This document shows, piece by piece, positions 1 to 9,200 of a DNA stretch of 64,000 nt. The notes under the pieces were generated by a model. The model did not search any database. It was given only the letters and a program-made list of their open reading frames with translations, and was not told the origin of the DNA. Source of the DNA: Palauibacter sp022826685 (GTDB taxonomy: Bacteria > Gemmatimonadota > Gemmatimonadetes > Palauibacterales > Palauibacteraceae); assembly GCF_965221685.1 (NCBI RefSeq), contig NZ_OZ244907.1; one strand, given 5' to 3'. Made by a program: the position numbers and the translations under genes. Numbering within the stretch: position 1 is the stretch's first letter; each line of letters begins with the position of its first letter.

Positions 1-122
1 GGAAGAGCGCTTGCGAATCATATCTACTGCCTCCATAGTAGCTGGCGCGGATTCCTTGGGGGACGAATCGGGGACCGCGCCCACACTCGAACAAACCTAA
101 GCCGCGACGGGGGACTGCCAAG
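1..122. other. window-edge non-coding leader
   Basis: No supported gene. One + frame is open from the window edge to a TAA near position 100, but it is too short to assign. A purine run GGGGGA lies about 8 bases before the ATG at 123 and can serve as its ribosome binding site. Confidence 0.4.
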
Positions 123-1421
123 ATGAGACGGATGTCACGACTGAGCGTCATCGGCGGGACACGGGGCGCCGGAGGGGTCGGCGCGGGAGTCGCCGCCGGG
201 TGCGCCGCCCGGTTCGGCGCAGGAGTCGCCGCCGGGTGCGCCGCCCGGTTCGGCGCAGGAGTCGCCGCGGCGTACGTGACGCTGCTCGGGGCGGCGGGCC
301 TTCAAGCCCAGGAGATCGTCGACCTCCCCGCCGAGGATCGTCAGGTGTCGCCGGAGTTCGAGTTCGTGTACCGCCTCGGGTCCGCCGGGGCGATGGCCGA
401 GTGGGAGGAGTTCACGTCCATCTCCGGGATCGCGTTCGACGGCGCGAGCAACCTCTACCTCCTGGATGGGACCCGGATGGAGTCCAGCGCGCGCATCGTC
501 GTCGTGGATCCGACAGGGGCGTTCGTGCGGGAGTTCGGCCGCGCCGGAGACGGCCCCGGCGAGTTCCGCGCCGCGACGCAACTCGTGGTGTGGGAGGACG
601 GGCAGGTCCTCGTCGAGGACATGATGCACGCGGGATACCACGTCTTCAGCCCCGGCGGCGAGTTCGTGCGCATGGTGAGGGAGGGCGGAGGAGGGCTGGG
701 GTTCGCCATGGCGCGCCGCCCGGACCTCCGACCGGAACGGACGGGTGAACGAACGCTGGTCGGCCGCAGCCGGCGCACGGTCCAGCGCGTCGACATGTCC
801 GCCGAGGAGGTCGAGGATCGAGTGCTCGTGGAGGCGTGGGCGCCGGTCGAGGACGACGGGCCCCGGAGCGGCGACCTCGAAGACATGATCCGCGAGGAGT
901 GGGGGTTCGAACCGGACCTCCTGTTCGACGCACTGCCGTCGGGCGGTGTCGCGTTCTCGGACTCCTCGGCCTGGGCTATCAAGCTCGCCGATCCATCGGG
1001 TGCGGTCTCGCGCATCCTGCGTCGGCCCATTCGGCCGCTGGCCGTGACGGAGGAGATGGAACAAGTGGAGCGCGAACGGCGACTCGAGGCCGAAAGCAAT
1101 CGCACGGTCACGCAGCGCGGGGGCCCACCGCCCGCTTCGGTCCTCGAGATGATGGACAGAATGAGGTCGCTGGCGCGGGAGGCGATCGAGAACATGCGGT
1201 TCTTCCCCGAGGTGCCGGTTATCGCGGCCCTGCGCGCCACCTGGGACGGAAGCCTGTGGGTTCAGCGCAGCGTGGAGCCCGGCCTTGATGAGCCGGGCCC
1301 GATCGACGTGATCACGCCGGACGGACGCTACGCCGGCACGCTCGAGACGGGGACCGCGGCGCTACCGGACATGCCGGACGCCTTCGGCCCCGACGGCCTC
1401 GTCGCCTTCATTGGCCGATGA
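123..1421 (+). CDS. secreted 6-bladed beta-propeller protein, C-terminus frameshifted
   Basis: Predicted exported beta-propeller of 432 residues. An Ala/Gly-rich signal-like N-terminus is followed by NHL-style blades, with aspartates after hydrophobic strands, YLLDGTR and the FGRAGDGPGEF turn typical of 6-bladed propellers; function unknown. It is a close tandem paralogue of the next gene over its whole length. Against that copy it lacks two bases near 1415-1418, so it stops at TGA 1419-1421 just after VAFIG. In the restored frame the paralogue-like tail (DEFDVPVITV) continues to TGA 1498-1500, which overlaps the ATG of the next gene by four bases. The break is therefore recent or a sequencing error. 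Expanded 12-residue repeats sit in the signal region. Confidence 0.75.
   Translation: MRRMSRLSVIGGTRGAGGVGAGVAAGCAARFGAGVAAGCAARFGAGVAAAYVTLLGAAGLQAQEIVDLPAEDRQVSPEFEFVYRLGSAGAMAEWEEFTSISGIAFDGASNLYLLDGTRMESSARIVVVDPTGAFVREFGRAGDGPGEFRAATQLVVWEDGQVLVEDMMHAGYHVFSPGGEFVRMVREGGGGLGFAMARRPDLRPERTGERTLVGRSRRTVQRVDMSAEEVEDRVLVEAWAPVEDDGPRSGDLEDMIREEWGFEPDLLFDALPSGGVAFSDSSAWAIKLADPSGAVSRILRRPIRPLAVTEEMEQVERERRLEAESNRTVTQRGGPPPASVLEMMDRMRSLAREAIENMRFFPEVPVIAALRATWDGSLWVQRSVEPGLDEPGPIDVITPDGRYAGTLETGTAALPDMPDAFGPDGLVAFIGR
180..268 (+). repeat. 36-bp tandem repeat inside a signal-peptide region
   Basis: Two near-identical 36-base units (180-215, 216-251) plus a partial third (252-268) encode GAGVAAGCAARF twice and then GAGVAA. 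Only one or two bases differ between units. The repeat lengthens the hydrophobic signal region of the propeller gene without breaking frame. Confidence 0.9.
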
Positions 1422-1496
1422 GTTCGACGTCCCCGTCATCACGGTGCGGCGACTGCCGCCCGCGATCCGCCTTGAATCGTCAAAGGCGGCTCCCGA

Positions 1497-2753
1497 ATGA
1501 GCTGGAAGTCACCAACGAATCTGAGCCTCCACGCGTGGCTCGTCGGAGCCCTCGCGGCGGCACCGGGAGCTGTCGGCCTGCAGGCCCCGCCGGTTGTCAA
1601 CTTGCCGGCGGAGGACATTTCGCTCTCGGCGGACCTCGAGTTGGTTTACCGCCTCGGGTCAGCCGCGGCGGCGGACGAGTGGGAGCAGTTCTCCTCCATC
1701 CGGAACGTGGCCTTCGACGGCGCGGGCAACCTCTACCTGCTCGACGGGACGAGGATGGCGACCGCCTCGAGTGTGGTCGTGGTGGACGCCACCGGTCGAT
1801 ACGTGCGCGACTTCGGTCGCGTGGGCGAGGGTCCGGGCGAGTTCCGCGCCCCGACGCAACTCGTCGTTTGGGAAGACGGGCGCGCCGTGGTCGAGGACAT
1901 GATGCACGCGGCATACCACATGTTCAGTTCCGATGGCGAGTTCGAAGACATGGTGCGGGACTCCGGCCAGGGATTCGGCATCACGAGCCGTCCGGGACTT
2001 CGACCGGAACGGACAGGTGCGCGCACGCTGATCGGTCGTAGCGAACGTTCGATCGTGCGCGTCGACATGTCGTCGGAGGAACTGACGGAGCACACCGTGA
2101 CGGAGGTCTGGGCCCCGCATCAGCGGGAGGAAGACCCCGACCGTGGTAACAGGGAGATCGCGGACTTGTTCGACGAAGTGTGGGGGTTCGAGCCGGACGT
2201 GCTGTTCGACGTGCTGCCTTCGGGCGAGATCGTGTTTTCCGACTCCTCTGCCTACGCCCTCAAGCTCACCGATCCTTCCGGCACCGTATCGCGGATCCTG
2301 CGCCGACCCCTTCAGCCGCTGTCAGTGACGGACGAGATGAGACGGGCGGAGCGCGAGCATCGGATCGAGACACGACGGAGCCGACCGGACACGTGGCTGG
2401 GGACACCTACGCCGGAGATGCTGGAGCTCGTGAACGAAGTCAAGACGGCTTGGCTGGCAGCCGCCGAGAACATGCGGTTCTTCCCGGAAGTGCCGCTCAT
2501 CGCGGCCGTGCGCGCCACCTGGGATGGAAGCCTGTGGGTTCAGCGCAGCACGAAGCCGGGCACGGACGAACCGGGCCCCATCGACGTGATCGCGCCGGAC
2601 GGGCGCTACGCCGGCACGCTCGGGACGGGGACCCCGGCGCTACCGGACATGCCCGACGCCTTCGGCCCCGGCGGCCTCGTCGCCTTCATCGGAGCGGACG
2701 AGTTCGACGTTCCCGTGATTACCGTGAAGCGACTTCCGCCCGAGATCCGCTGA
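1497..2753 (+). CDS. secreted 6-bladed beta-propeller protein (intact paralogue)
   Basis: Intact 418-residue member of the tandem pair. A short N-terminal signal (about residues 1-30, ending near GLQAPP) precedes a propeller with the same landmarks as the upstream copy: YRLGSAAAADEWEQF, YLLDGTRM, FGRVGEGPGEF, VVEDMMHA and the closing DEFDVPVITVKRLPPEIR. No catalytic motif is visible; such proteins usually act as extracytoplasmic binding or scaffold propellers. The ATG overlaps the ancestral stop of the first copy (ATGA), so the two genes were probably translationally coupled. The specific role is unknown. Confidence 0.75.
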   Translation: MSWKSPTNLSLHAWLVGALAAAPGAVGLQAPPVVNLPAEDISLSADLELVYRLGSAAAADEWEQFSSIRNVAFDGAGNLYLLDGTRMATASSVVVVDATGRYVRDFGRVGEGPGEFRAPTQLVVWEDGRAVVEDMMHAAYHMFSSDGEFEDMVRDSGQGFGITSRPGLRPERTGARTLIGRSERSIVRVDMSSEELTEHTVTEVWAPHQREEDPDRGNREIADLFDEVWGFEPDVLFDVLPSGEIVFSDSSAYALKLTDPSGTVSRILRRPLQPLSVTDEMRRAEREHRIETRRSRPDTWLGTPTPEMLELVNEVKTAWLAAAENMRFFPEVPLIAAVRATWDGSLWVQRSTKPGTDEPGPIDVIAPDGRYAGTLGTGTPALPDMPDAFGPGGLVAFIGADEFDVPVITVKRLPPEIR

Positions 2754-2765
2754 AGGGCTGACCCA

Positions 2766-3236
2766 CTAGGGTTTGACTGCTCGCGGAGCGAAGGTGTTTC
2801 GTACCCGGAGCGATCGCCGGAAGTAAGCTGTCCAGATCGTGGCCCACGCCAGCGACCCGATCACGATGACCGCGAGGATCGCGATCGCGGTCGCCCATTC
2901 CTCGGGGCTCCTCCCCTGTGTCGCACCGTCGGTTTCCAGATTGAACGGCACGGCGGCGGCGCGCAGCGTGATCAGGAAGGCGACGACCCATAGCGTGACG
3001 ACGTTCCACCTCGGGGCTCGCGGCGATTTCAGGAGGATGAGAGCGAGCGGGGACGCGAGCAGAAGGAAGATCACGCCCAGCAACCAGAGGGGATAATCGA
3101 GAAACCACCCCGACAGGCCCGCCGAATGGAAGAGCAGGAAAGGGATGGAACCGTAGAGATAGACCAGGAGCCAACCTCCTAGGCCGACCAGAGTACTCCC
3201 GTTGATCGCGGTGTCCGTGTTTGGCTCTGGTCCCAT
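2766..3236 (-). CDS. DUF2569 family membrane protein
   Basis: Small integral membrane protein of about 156 residues with four hydrophobic segments. It begins with the GGWLLVYLYGSIPFLLF helix and ends in a YFRRSLRVRNTF motif, both typical of DUF2569 proteins; the function of that family is unknown. I use the ATG at 3236; a TTG at 3248 would add four residues. It converges with the propeller pair (12 bases between stops) and diverges from the DinB gene. Confidence 0.65.
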   Translation of the reverse strand: MGPEPNTDTAINGSTLVGLGGWLLVYLYGSIPFLLFHSAGLSGWFLDYPLWLLGVIFLLLASPLALILLKSPRAPRWNVVTLWVVAFLITLRAAAVPFNLETDGATQGRSPEEWATAIAILAVIVIGSLAWATIWTAYFRRSLRVRNTFAPRAVKP

Positions 3237-3289
3237 CGGCCATTCCAATCTTGGTTCGAGGTGTGACGGAAGAAACTAGGCTGGGCTGC

Positions 3290-3318
3290 TTGACAATGCC
3301 CCGGTCCGCATGCATGAT
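3290..3318 (+). promoter_or_regulatory. sigma70-like promoter for the DinB gene
   Basis: TTGACA (3290-3295) is followed after exactly 17 bases by CATGAT (3313-3318), about 50 bases upstream of the DinB start. The -35 is a perfect match to the consensus and the -10 matches at four of six positions. A TTGACG-17-CATGAT copy precedes the asparaginase gene at 22518. Confidence 0.45.
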
Positions 3319-3365
3319 CTCGCCGTCCGAACAAAAACCGAATACCAGCCCTCACGGAGCCCTCC

Positions 3366-3836
3366 ATGTCCTATGCCGAAGGCCTGACCGCGCAACTTTC
3401 GATGTCCAGGAACCTGTTCAAGAAGACCCTCGAGACGTTCGAAGAGGAAGACTCGAGTTTCGGGCCCAACCCGGATGTGTTCACCGTGGCTGGCCACGTG
3501 GCGCACGCCGCCGGCACGGTCGACTGGTTCGTCGACGGCGCGTTCGGTGACGGCTGGAACATGGACTTCGAAGGACATCTCAAGGAGACGAAGGCCGTCA
3601 CTTCACTGGCCGAGGCGATCGCCTGGGTCGACCGGGCCTACGGCAGGGCGATCGACGTCATCGGGTCCGCGTCGGACGAGGAACTCCAGGCGCCCATCGG
3701 CGATCCGCGGATCATGGAAGGCCAACCGCGAGCGGCGATCGTGAACGGGATCACGGATCACACGGCGCACCACCGGGGCGCGCTCACGGTCTACGCGCGT
3801 CTGCTCGGCAAGGTGCCGGTGATGCCCTACGCGTAA
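3366..3836 (+). CDS. DinB family metalloenzyme-fold protein
   Basis: 156-residue four-helix-bundle protein of the DinB/DUF664 superfamily, to which mycothiol- and bacillithiol-dependent transferases and many uncharacterised metal-binding proteins belong. The metal-ligand pattern is visible: a His in GHVAHAAGTVDW (about residue 47) and the C-terminal DHTAHHRGALTVYARLLG, whose paired His usually complete the three-His site. Soluble, without a signal peptide. GGAG lies five bases before the ATG. The substrate cannot be predicted. It stands alone between a divergent DUF2569 gene and a convergent feoA. Confidence 0.8.
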   Translation: MSYAEGLTAQLSMSRNLFKKTLETFEEEDSSFGPNPDVFTVAGHVAHAAGTVDWFVDGAFGDGWNMDFEGHLKETKAVTSLAEAIAWVDRAYGRAIDVIGSASDEELQAPIGDPRIMEGQPRAAIVNGITDHTAHHRGALTVYARLLGKVPVMPYA

Positions 3837-3896
3837 GGTCGCCTGCGGAGCGAGTGCCGGCGGAAGCGTGCGTGTCGAGACGGGCGCAGGGAGCGG

Positions 3897-4193
3897 CTAG
3901 ACCTCGCGCACGAAGATCTGCGCGGCGGATTCGCGGCGCAGGGCGAGGAGAGTGCCCTCGACGGAGATGATCGGGTCTCCCGCGGGGGAATTGCGAACGC
4001 GGCGCAGCCGGCAGCCCGGCAGGATTCCGCGCTCGAGGAGGGGTTCGACTTCCTCGCTCGGGGCGTCGATGCGCTCGAGTTCGACCGCCTGACGCAGCGG
4101 TACGTCCATCAGTGACGTACGGGAACCGTTCGATCTTCCGTTCTTCACGCCGCGTTGTCCCCCCGACCTGGTTTGACCGTCGAAGCGCGACAT
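3897..4193 (-). CDS. feoA: FeoA family ferrous-iron transport accessory protein
   Basis: SH3-like FeoA domain over roughly residues 32-98: a PLRQAVELERI strand, the LLERGILPGCRLRRVRNSPAGDP turn and the closing LALRRESAAQIFV strand are family hallmarks. FeoA partners the FeoB GTPase-permease in Fe(II) uptake. The 28 residues before Met29 (codon near 4109) are not part of the fold, so translation may begin there; the ATG at 4193 has GGGGGA upstream. It is transcribed away from feoB across a 66-base gap holding two Fur-like boxes, so both genes are probably repressed by iron from one control region. Confidence 0.8.
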   Translation of the reverse strand: MSRFDGQTRSGGQRGVKNGRSNGSRTSLMDVPLRQAVELERIDAPSEEVEPLLERGILPGCRLRRVRNSPAGDPIISVEGTLLALRRESAAQIFVREV

Positions 4194-4210
4194 ACTAGCG
4201 TTTCCCCCGG

Positions 4211-4227
4211 TTGAGAACCAGTCTCAA
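4211..4227. promoter_or_regulatory. inverted repeat, possible second Fur box
   Basis: Perfect inverted repeat TTGAGA-ACCAG-TCTCAA in the feoA-feoB gap. Read as a 7-1-7 Fur site (TGAGAAC-C-AGTCTCA) it matches five of seven positions in each arm of the classical consensus. Weaker than the adjacent site. Confidence 0.45.
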
Positions 4228-4231
4228 CTAA

Positions 4232-4246
4232 CGATAATCGTTATCG
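4232..4246. promoter_or_regulatory. Fur box between feoA and feoB
   Basis: CGATAATCGTTATCG is a near-perfect 7-1-7 Fur operator with 6-base arms CGATAA/TTATCG. It ends 13 bases before the feoB ATG, in an AT-rich island of otherwise GC-rich DNA. Iron-loaded Fur binding here would repress feoB and, by position, feoA. Confidence 0.7.
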
Positions 4247-4259
4247 GTAGTTTCCCACC

Positions 4260-6212
4260 ATGTCCCCAGTGGCGACCCCAGCGCGCGCGGATCACGGAGC
4301 CGGTACGGACGCGCCCGCTTCCGGTCCGCCCGTCGTGGCCCTCATCGGTCCGCCCAACTCCGGCAAGACGACGCTCTTCAATCGCCTGACCGGACTGCGG
4401 CAGAGGGTCGCGAACTATCCGGGCGTCACGGTCGAGAAGCACGTGGGCCGGGCGCGCTTCGCCTCGGGTCTCGATCTGGACATCGTCGACCTGCCGGGAG
4501 TGAGCGGTTTCTCGGCCCGCTCCCCCGATGAGCGCGTCACGCGCGACGTGCTGGAAGGCCGGATCGAAGGGCTGCGGGCACCGGAGGCCATCGTACTCAT
4601 CGTCGACGCGGTCCGCCTCGAGACGCAGCTCATGCTCGTGGGCCCCGTGCTCGAACGAGAACGCCCGACGCTCCTCGTCCTCAACATGGCGGACGAACTC
4701 GAGGCGGGCGGCGGCGAGCTGGACGACGATGCGCTCGCCGAGACGTTCGGTGTGGAGGTGGTCCGAACCGACGCGCGTGCCGGGCGGGGCGTCGAAGCGG
4801 TCGCCGACTTCCTGGACCGCGTGGCCGTGCGCGCGGCAACGCCCGAGGCCGGCGCGAAGTCGGGGTCCGGGTCGGGGTCCGGGTCGGGGTCCGGTTCGCG
4901 GGCCGGACGAGCCGGGTTGCCGACGATGGATGCGCTCTCGCGCCGCCGCGAGGTGGTTCAGAGCGCACTCGCCTCCGCCAAATACCGCTCGGCCGGCCCG
5001 CCGAAACTGACACAGCGTCTCGATGCGCTCTTCCTGCACCGGATCGCGGGTCCGGCCGTGTTTCTCGTGCTCGCCGCGCTCGTGTTCCAGGCCATCTTCA
5101 CGTGGGCCACGCCGATCATGGACGGGGTGGAACTCGGCATCGCCTCCTCCGGCGAATGGCTCGCGGCGCGGCTGCCGGCGAGCTGGTTCCGGGATCTTCT
5201 CATCGACGGCGTGTGGGCGGGGGTGGGCTCGGTCCTCGTCTTTCTCCCCCAGATCCTCATCCTCTTTCTCTTCCTGGGGATCCTCGAGGACTCCGGCTAC
5301 ATGGCACGGGCGGCGGTGATCGCCGACCGCACGATGCTGAGGGTCGGACTGCAGGGGCGCGCGTTCCTGCCGCTCCTCTCGGCCTACGCGTGCGCGGTCC
5401 CGGCGATCCTCTCCGCGCGCACGGTGGAGAACGAGCGCGATCGGATGGCGACCATGTTCATCGCCCCGTTCATGACCTGCTCGGCCCGGTTGCCGGTCTA
5501 TGCCCTCCTGATCGCGGCCTTCATCCCCGAACAGCCGCTCCTGGGGCCGTTCTTCGGGACGCGGGCGGCAACGATGCTCGGCCTCTACGCGCTGGGCCTC
5601 GTCGCCGCCATCGGCACCGCCTTCCTGCTCCGGCGCACGGTTTTGCGGGGGAAGCCCGCCGGGTTCGTGATGGAACTGCCGCCGTACCGGATTCCTGCGT
5701 TGCGGACGGTCGGCCTCCGCCTTCTGGACCGGAGCAAGATCTTCCTCCGACGGGTGGGGAAGATCATCCTCGCCGTGACCGTCATCCTCTGGGTTTTGGC
5801 CCAGTTCCCCCGGGTCGACGGCGCCCCGCCCGCGGTCGAGGAGAGCGCGCTTGGACAGATGGGGCAGGTCATCGAACCGGCGATCGAACCGCTGGGGTTC
5901 GACTGGAGGATCGGGGTGGGTCTCGTCTCCTCGCTCGCCGCGCGCGAGGTCATCGTCGGCACGCTCGGCACCATCTACGGAATCGAGGACACCGACGAGA
6001 CATCTCTCGAGCTGCGGGCGGCGCTGCAGCGGGATCTGGACTTCGGAGGGGCGATCGCCCTGCTCGTCTTCTTCGTGTTCGCGCTTCAGTGCATGTCCAC
6101 GGTCGCGATGATGCGGAGGGAGACGGCTGGCTGGAAGTGGCCGCTGGCCCAGTTCGGCTACATGCTCGCGCTGGCCTACGCCGGAGCGCTGGCCGCGAAC
6201 CAGTTATTCTGA
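4260..6212 (+). CDS. feoB: FeoB ferrous iron transporter
   Basis: 650-residue Fe(II) permease with an N-terminal GTPase. G1 is GPPNSGKT (30-37), G3 DLPG (77-80) and G4 NMAD (142-145). The linker 201-214 is an unusual run of alternating Ser-Gly, after which the membrane part starts near residue 250. The two gate regions are recognisable (GILEDSGYMARAA and the CAVPAILSARTV segment, then SLAAREVIVGTLGTIYG), with about eight to ten membrane helices. The protein is shorter than many FeoB proteins (700-770) because the cytoplasmic helical spacer is reduced. Probably iron-repressed through the upstream Fur box. Confidence 0.95.
   Translation: MSPVATPARADHGAGTDAPASGPPVVALIGPPNSGKTTLFNRLTGLRQRVANYPGVTVEKHVGRARFASGLDLDIVDLPGVSGFSARSPDERVTRDVLEGRIEGLRAPEAIVLIVDAVRLETQLMLVGPVLERERPTLLVLNMADELEAGGGELDDDALAETFGVEVVRTDARAGRGVEAVADFLDRVAVRAATPEAGAKSGSGSGSGSGSGSRAGRAGLPTMDALSRRREVVQSALASAKYRSAGPPKLTQRLDALFLHRIAGPAVFLVLAALVFQAIFTWATPIMDGVELGIASSGEWLAARLPASWFRDLLIDGVWAGVGSVLVFLPQILILFLFLGILEDSGYMARAAVIADRTMLRVGLQGRAFLPLLSAYACAVPAILSARTVENERDRMATMFIAPFMTCSARLPVYALLIAAFIPEQPLLGPFFGTRAATMLGLYALGLVAAIGTAFLLRRTVLRGKPAGFVMELPPYRIPALRTVGLRLLDRSKIFLRRVGKIILAVTVILWVLAQFPRVDGAPPAVEESALGQMGQVIEPAIEPLGFDWRIGVGLVSSLAAREVIVGTLGTIYGIEDTDETSLELRAALQRDLDFGGAIALLVFFVFALQCMSTVAMMRRETAGWKWPLAQFGYMLALAYAGALAANQLF
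4860..4898 (+). repeat. 12-bp microsatellite coding a Ser-Gly linker
   Basis: Three copies of TCGGGGTCCGGG in frame inside feoB encode alternating Ser and Gly (residues 201-212) between the G domain and the membrane domain. Length variation by slippage would stay in frame. Confidence 0.85.
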
Positions 6213-6233
6213 AGCAGACCCACGCCCTCCTGA

Positions 6234-9200
6234 CTATTCCCGCCAGGCCTCGCGACCCGGGATGCCGCGGCTGAACAGCACCTCGAGGCCCTCGGCGCGT
6301 GCCACCTCCGCTTCCGCGGCCGCCTGCGTCGCGATGCTCGGCGCCAGATCCCGCAGGATGGCCCGCACCCGCCCGTTGCGCGGGTTGCGCAGGAGGGCCA
6401 TCGGCACGTTGCTGTCGCCGTCCAGCGTGGCCGATCCCCCGGGCCCGGTGACGACGATGTTCGCAAGGTTCCCCGCCCATCCGCCCCGTACCGGCAACGC
6501 GAACGCGAAGCTGGAACCGCCGTCGCCGTCGGCGACCTCAGGCATGTCGAAGGTGAGCGAGAACAGTTCGGCGCCGTCCGCGGAGCGTCCGGAAAGCCGG
6601 TAGTCTCCGCCGGGGCGCGGAAGCTGCGGGGGTGCGTCCACGACGAACGCGGGTTCCAGAAACGGTACGCTGTCGGCACCCGCGCCGCCCCAGAGGAGGA
6701 GGGTCCGCGTCGGCGGGAGGCGATCCGCCGCCGTCGCGCTCTCCGACTCGCGCGAACGGAACCGGAGCGCTCTTGTGAAGTGATAGTCGCTGATCCCGTC
6801 GGGCGGTCCGCAGTACGACATCAGGTCCGGTATGGAAGGCGGAACGAGCCCGCTGCCGAAGTCGTACCCCCAAGCCCCGATCGATCCATCCGGATAGGGG
6901 AACGAAGGGTCGACCTGGGCGGGATTGCCGCAAGGCGCATGCTGAAGATTGAAGTTGTGGCCGAGTTCGTGCGCGATCACGTCCGGGTATGGCTGGGAGA
7001 AGCTTGACCAACCAGGACGGTCGGCCACGCCGGCCGCTCCTGTCACCGGCGGCATCATCATTCCCTTGTAATGGCCATCGCCTCCTTCGACGGTTCGGAT
7101 CATCTGCGTCTGGCTCAACAGCGTGTAGGCGTTGTTGCTTGAACTCAGCACGGGTTCGTGTGCGGTGACGGCCAGATCGCCGATCGGCAGCAGTGCAAGC
7201 GTGGGCGCGAGGCGCTCATGGTTCCCGGGGTCGGCGGCCATCGCCCCGACCACGTCCACGATCGACGGGTCCCGGGTCTCCGTCCAGACGAAGGGGATCA
7301 GCGTCAGGTCGAGCGGCGGCATGGCGCGAACCTCGACCGCCAGCCGACCCGTCGCAGGGATCCGCCTGGCGACCCCGAGGGCCGGGTCCAGCGTTCCCTC
7401 CGGGTCGATCTCCATCATCATCTCGAGCCCCGGCTGCACGACCCATCCCGGAATCTCGGCGTTGGCCGATGTCGACAGACGGCCCTCCTCCACTTCGACC
7501 GGGATCGGCGCCGACTGGCCCGGAATGTCCTGCACGTGCGTCTCTCGCCCGTCGATGAAGAAGCGCGCCCGCACTGGCGGAATCCCGGCGAATGTGCTTC
7601 GCTCGGCCGTCGGGAAGACGCGCAGCAACGACTTCGCGCCCGCAACGAGCGGCACGGGGAACTTCAACGATTGCACCGCCTGTGTCAGGTACGCGGCCGG
7701 CGGTTCTTCTCCGCCGCACGGGGCGATCCGGCGGTTGCCGATACCCCGGAGCCAGGCCTGCAGGTCGGGATCCGAGGGGGCGCACAGGCCGGTACCCCCG
7801 GCAAGAAACTCTTCGAGCCGATCCAGGGCCGTCAGGCGGACAGGAAGTGGGCCCTCCAGCGCGGCGTTGTTCGAGAGCCGCAGCTCCCTCAACCGCGTGA
7901 GCGCCGCGAGTTCAGCGGATACCGGGCCCGAAAGCTCGTTGCCATCGAGCAGGAGTTGCTGGAGGATCGAAAGCCTGCCGAGTTGGGGTGGAATCGGGCC
8001 CGTCAGGTTGTTGTGGTACAGACGCAGTCGCTCCAGGCGGGCCAGGTTGCCCAGTGCCGGCGGGATCGGACCCTCGAGATGGTTCTCGTAGAGGTACATC
8101 CGCCGCAGGCTGATCAGGTTTCCGAGTTCCGGCGGGATCGGCCCCTGGAGGTCGTTGTCGTAGAGGAGCAGCGACTGCAGAATGAACAGGTTTCCGAGTT
8201 CCGGCGGGATCGGCCCCGTCAGATCGTTCGCGGAAAGGTAGAGCCACCTGAGAGCGGACAGGTCTCCGAGTTCCGGCGGGATCATCCCCGTGAGCGCGTT
8301 CCCATGGAGGTTTAAGCCTACGGGCTGCTGAAGTTGGCCGAACGCCGCCGGGATCCGGCCGGCGAGGCCATTGGATTGCAGCGACAACTCACGCACCCGG
8401 CCGCTGGTGTCGGCCTCGACGCCGTACCAGGCATCCAACGGTGCGTCCGTCAGCCAGTTATCGTTGTTCCTCCAGTTCGGTCCACCGGTGGCTTCGTAGA
8501 AAACTTCAAGTATGTCCCGATCCGAAAGATCTTCGCACGCCACGCCCGTTCCCTCGTGCGTCGAGATGCCGTTCAACCAGTTCAGGAAGGCGTCGTCGTC
8601 GGGGACGCATAGCCGTGTGCCCGCATAGTGGAACTCGACCAGCGGAAGGGCGGTCCATCCGAGCGGCAAGCGACCCGAAAGCTCGTTGTCGCCGATCCGC
8701 AGGAGGGTCAGCTTGTCCAGGTCGCCCAGCGAGTGAGGAAGTTCTCCCGTCAGGCCGTTGCCGGCGAGATCGAGTTCCGTGACGCGGCCGAGCGAGTCCG
8801 CCGCGACGCCGTGCCATTCCTCCAGCGCCTGGGTCGCGAGCCACGCGTCTGAGTCCCTCCAGTTCGAACCGCCGGCGCTCTCATGGAGGTCCTCCAGCGC
8901 CTTCCGGTCGGCCTGATTGCAGAAGGGCCCTTCGCTGTCCTCGATGTCCTCCAGCCACGCCGCGAACGGGGCAGTGCCCGGGGCGCAGAGGCCATCGTTC
9001 CACCGGAAGTCGAGCCGCTCCAGATTGGCGAGCTGCAGCAAGCTGGGCGGGATCGTGCCTTCAAGGTTGTTGCGGTAGAGGTACAGCCGCTCAAGATGGG
9101 AAAGGTTGCCGAGCTCCGGCGGGATCGGTCCGTGGAGGTTGTTACGGGAAAAGGACAGCCAGGTCAGACGGGACAGGTTGCCGAGCTCCGGCGGGATCCG

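Noticed and set aside
135..1064. Long minus-strand open frame opposite the first propeller
   Set aside because: A GC-rich antisense shadow with Arg/Pro/Asp-rich translation, no family resemblance and no ribosome site.
7132..8315. Long + strand frames opposite the LRR gene
   Set aside because: The repetitive RRDRP-type translations are mirrors of the 72-base LRR units.
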